NCBI GenBank assembly: GCA_013816225.1
Contig: JACDEQ010000108.1
Span: 1,142-7,019 of the forward strand
Direction: 5' to 3'
From: Armatimonadota bacterium
GTDB taxonomy: Bacteria; Armatimonadota; Fimbriimonadia; Fimbriimonadales; ATM1
DNA length: 5,878 bases
Position numbers and translations under genes: made by a program. Under the pieces are notes generated by a model. That model had not been told where the DNA came from, did not search any database, and saw only the letters and a list, made by a program, of their open reading frames with translations. Below are positions 3,476 to 5,878 of the stretch, one piece after another (the first letter of the stretch is position 1; each line of letters starts with the position of its first letter).

Positions 3476-5878
3476 TTGGCATCTGAAGCGGGGATCGGAA
3501 TCCAAGCGGCTGCGGAGAGATCATCGGTAATCGATAACCGAGGGGATAACACCCTGCAGGTCGCTATCGAGAACATCACCCAAAGCGGCCGTGAGCTATG
3601 CGCCGCCACCGCGTTCTTCTCGCTCGACGCTCTCGCAATGATAGCGAAGAACCTCCACACGGTCGATCGAGTCCGCATTTTGTTCGGGGACGACGCCAGC
3701 AGAACTCAGCGAGCAATCCTTCTCCAACGCCTTCGACAAAGATCCGATTCGGACTTCGCCGACCAACGGCTCATCGACCCCGAACTTGATGCGCTCAAGA
3801 AAGTCAACGAGCTATTCAAACAGGCAGGATCGAAGCCCGCTGCTATACGAAGCAGAAGTTTCATGCGAAAACCTACCTTTCGACGCGGGAAAACCATCCA
3901 CCGCAAATGGGGCTTCTCGGATCCGGTAACTTCACACGGCCCGGCCTCACTCAAAACATCGAACTGAACGTCGAACTCACGACTGACCAAACTACCCGCG
4001 TAAAGCAGTGGTTCGAGGACCGATGGGAAGAAGCCGTCGAGGACGACGTTACCGCTATCGTCAAGCAGGAAATCAAGCGACAGCTCGATCTGTACGACCC
4101 TTACGTTATCTACCAGAAAGCCCTCCTTATATGGGGCAGATTTCGCCAAGGCGACATCCACGCCGAACCGACACTAGACCTCCGCAACATTCTCGATCCT
4201 CACCAAGAGCAAGGCTACCGACAGGCTCTCCAGATCCTCGAGCGCGAAAACGGCGTCATGATTTGCGATGGCGTGGGTCTCGGCAAGAGCTTCATCGCGC
4301 TGGCGCTCATGGAGCATTTCTGTTCACGCAAGAAGAACGTTCTGCTCATTGCGCCAAAGAGCATCATGGAATCCAGCTGGCGCGTCTACCTCGAAACGTA
4401 CCTGAGCGATTTCCGGCAGCCCTTCGGAACTATCTACGAGAAAAACATGACCGACTTCGGATTCGGAGGCGACGAAGTCGAAGAAGGCGAAGAAGGCGAA
4501 GAGCCGCCGACAAAGACCGATACCCAAAGACAAAACGAGCGTGACCTCCAGAAGTTGGTCGAGCGCTCGGATGTAGTCGTCGTAGACGAGTCGCACAATT
4601 TCCGCAGTTCGATATCCAAGCGCTACAAGAATCTATTCAAGATAACCGCGCCAATAGGTGCGGGAAACCAGAAGAAGGTCATCCTGCTCACAGCGACCCC
4701 CGTAAACACCAGCTACACCGACCTTGGCGCACAACTTGAACTCATCACACATAGCAGCGGCACGATCGTGGGCTACGACGCCCTAAAAATTCGCAGCGCG
4801 ACGAAAGAGTTGGATAAGAGCAAGAACGGGGTCCTGGCCCCCCAGTTTTCACTCGACCTTCGCGATTGCTATGCCAGCGACACGCTCGATAGGGTCCTCG
4901 AATCGATACTTATTCAGCGTAAACGCACGACATGCATAGACCTCGCGAAAGCTGTCAATAAGCAATTAATGTTTCCCATTCGTGAGAAGCCCACCGTAAT
5001 CGAGTACGAACTTGGCGACGCGTACCGGAAGGTTGTGGCCGAGGCTCAACGGAGGTTCGAACCGATTGCGGGCTTCCTCGCCCAGGTCGCCGCCGCATAC
5101 AAGAAGGCCGAGGAAACCGGCGAGGAATTCGTCCAACCTAAGCCGCCAAGCGACACGGCCGGAATCAAATTCGCAGGCTTTATGCCGCACTTCTACCAGC
5201 GAGAAAAGAAAGAAGGCGGCCGTTCATACCAGGTCGAGGCATTTCTGGCAAGGATGGTATTCATTAATACCCTCAAGCAGCTCGAAAGCAGCCCGCCGGC
5301 ATTTCAAGGAATTCTTCAAAGCCTTGGAACCAGCCTGGTCGCCCGCCTTAAGCACGTGTTCGGCGACGAGGCTGAGCTTGACATTGCCCCGCACCTAGAT
5401 TGGGTGAGGGCGCCGATCAACAGGATCGAGTCGGAAGGCACGGAGGGGACGAAGGATGAAGGCGAAGCCGCAGAGATTAACGGCACCGAACTCGACGGCT
5501 GGCTGGAAAGGGCGATCGATCAACGCCATCTCCACAAGAAGCTCGCGGACTTCAAAGCAGAAGACTACGATGTGAATCGCTGGCGGGTCGATATCGTGCG
5601 AGACCTGGGTTTCCTTGCGGAAATACATCGCGAAACGATCGAAGCCCGCAAGGCAGAAGACCTGAAATTCGAACAGGTCGTGAAACTTCTCGAAAACCGG
5701 CTAGAGCGAGGCCAGCGAACCGTCGTTTTCACGCAAAGCCAGCGCACCGCTTTTTATCTCGAGCACGAACTGCGGGGTCGTTTTCCCGAGCACGACGTTG
5801 CGAGAATCGACTCGAACGTAAAGCAGGAAACGCGCGCTTCGGTGCTTTACGCTTTCTGCCCGAAATACAATCCGCGGC
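3476..5878 (+). CDS. PLD-like domain / SNF2-type helicase fusion, apparent frameshift near 3821-3828, 3' end cut
   Basis: About 801 codons in the window, open at the end. Likely start TTG 3476 (GGA at 3467-3469; in-frame TAG at 3452). Residues 15-115 (SSVIDNRGDNTLQVAI..., LCAATAFFSL, VRILFGDDA) form the first half of a phospholipase-D-like domain. The second half, RIEARCYTKQKFHAKTYL then LLGSGNFTRPGL and NIELNVEL, lies in another frame and joins if one base is restored near 3821-3828. Its H-x-K is present (codon 3862), but the usual Asp of HKD is not at the expected place. The helicase core follows: Q-motif-like HQEQGYRQAL, Walker A DGVGLGKS (4267-4290), Ia LLIAPKS, Walker B DESH (4585-4596), III LTATP (about 4687), QRKR (4915), and the second RecA-like domain from TVVFTQSQ (5719) to FCPKYN at the edge. 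ATP-driven DNA translocation is expected; a nuclease role is inferred. DEAD-box RNA helicase is unlikely given the SNF2/HepA-like motifs. Confidence 0.85.
4465..4503 (+). repeat. Acidic low-complexity insert with 9-bp tandem repeats, inside the helicase
   Basis: Between motif Ia and the DESH box the protein reads GGDEVEEGEEGEE, encoded by GAAGAAGGC repeated about 2.7 times at 4480-4503. It is a probable surface loop; such slippage-prone repeats vary in length between relatives. Confidence 0.7.

Noticed and set aside
3448..3486. Short frame MVDKVARKNVGI from ATG 3448 as the helicase start or a leader peptide
   Set aside because: It ends after 12 codons in a frame different from the PLD half, with no conserved content; TTG 3476 serves the PLD frame.
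3812..3830. Programmed -1 ribosomal frameshift in the helicase
   Set aside because: No canonical slippery heptamer is in register, and helicases of this type are not known to use one; a one-base deletion is simpler.
4008..4544. Arg-rich 178-codon plus-strand frame
   Set aside because: Frame shadow of the helicase; its arginine runs come from reading the acidic repeat out of frame.

Overview
The window (about 5.9 kb, moderately GC-rich, no RNA genes seen) looks like an accessory or recently rearranged stretch of a Gram-negative-type bacterial chromosome or metagenomic contig. The gene types (a MoxR AAA+ ATPase, a secreted SIMPL/DUF541 protein, a REP-associated transposase with its repeats, an ABM-like small protein) would fit a soil Acidobacteriota or Planctomycetota-like organism. 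No marker gene is present, so that assignment is weak.

Layout. 1-398 (minus): N-terminal 132 codons of a MoxR-type AAA+ ATPase cut by the window edge, with a candidate promoter at 417-446. 471-693: a small cluster of REP-like palindromic units sharing the core GCCACCCC-CGT-GGGGTGGC. 643-1240 (minus): a REP-associated tyrosine transposase (RAYT, HUH/Y1 family) broken by a single-base frameshift; its last 16 codons and stop lie inside a REP unit. 1290-1316: one further REP unit in inverted orientation, so the transposase is bracketed by inverted repeats. 1372-1518 (plus): N-terminal remnant of an IS3-type OrfA. 1543-2514 (minus): complete secreted SIMPL-domain protein. 2515-2829: mostly non-coding, with a degraded C-terminal coding fragment. 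2830-3132 (minus): complete 100-residue ABM-like protein with a strong ribosome binding site. 3201-3354 (plus): C-terminal remnant of a DUF1801-like protein with a one-base frameshift. 3476-5878 (plus, runs off the end): a large protein with an N-terminal phospholipase-D-like domain fused to an SNF2/HepA-type superfamily 2 helicase, with an apparent one-base deletion between the two parts of the PLD domain.

No operon spans the window. The left two thirds resemble a dumping ground for small mobile elements and gene fragments. The PLD-helicase at the right edge is the likeliest component of a defence or DNA-processing system, and its partners, if any, lie beyond base 5878. At least three conserved reading frames (RAYT, DUF1801-like, PLD-helicase), and possibly a fourth, are each broken by a single-base indel. 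This is either real decay in a degrading island or indel error in the assembly, and it affects how every broken gene here should be read.
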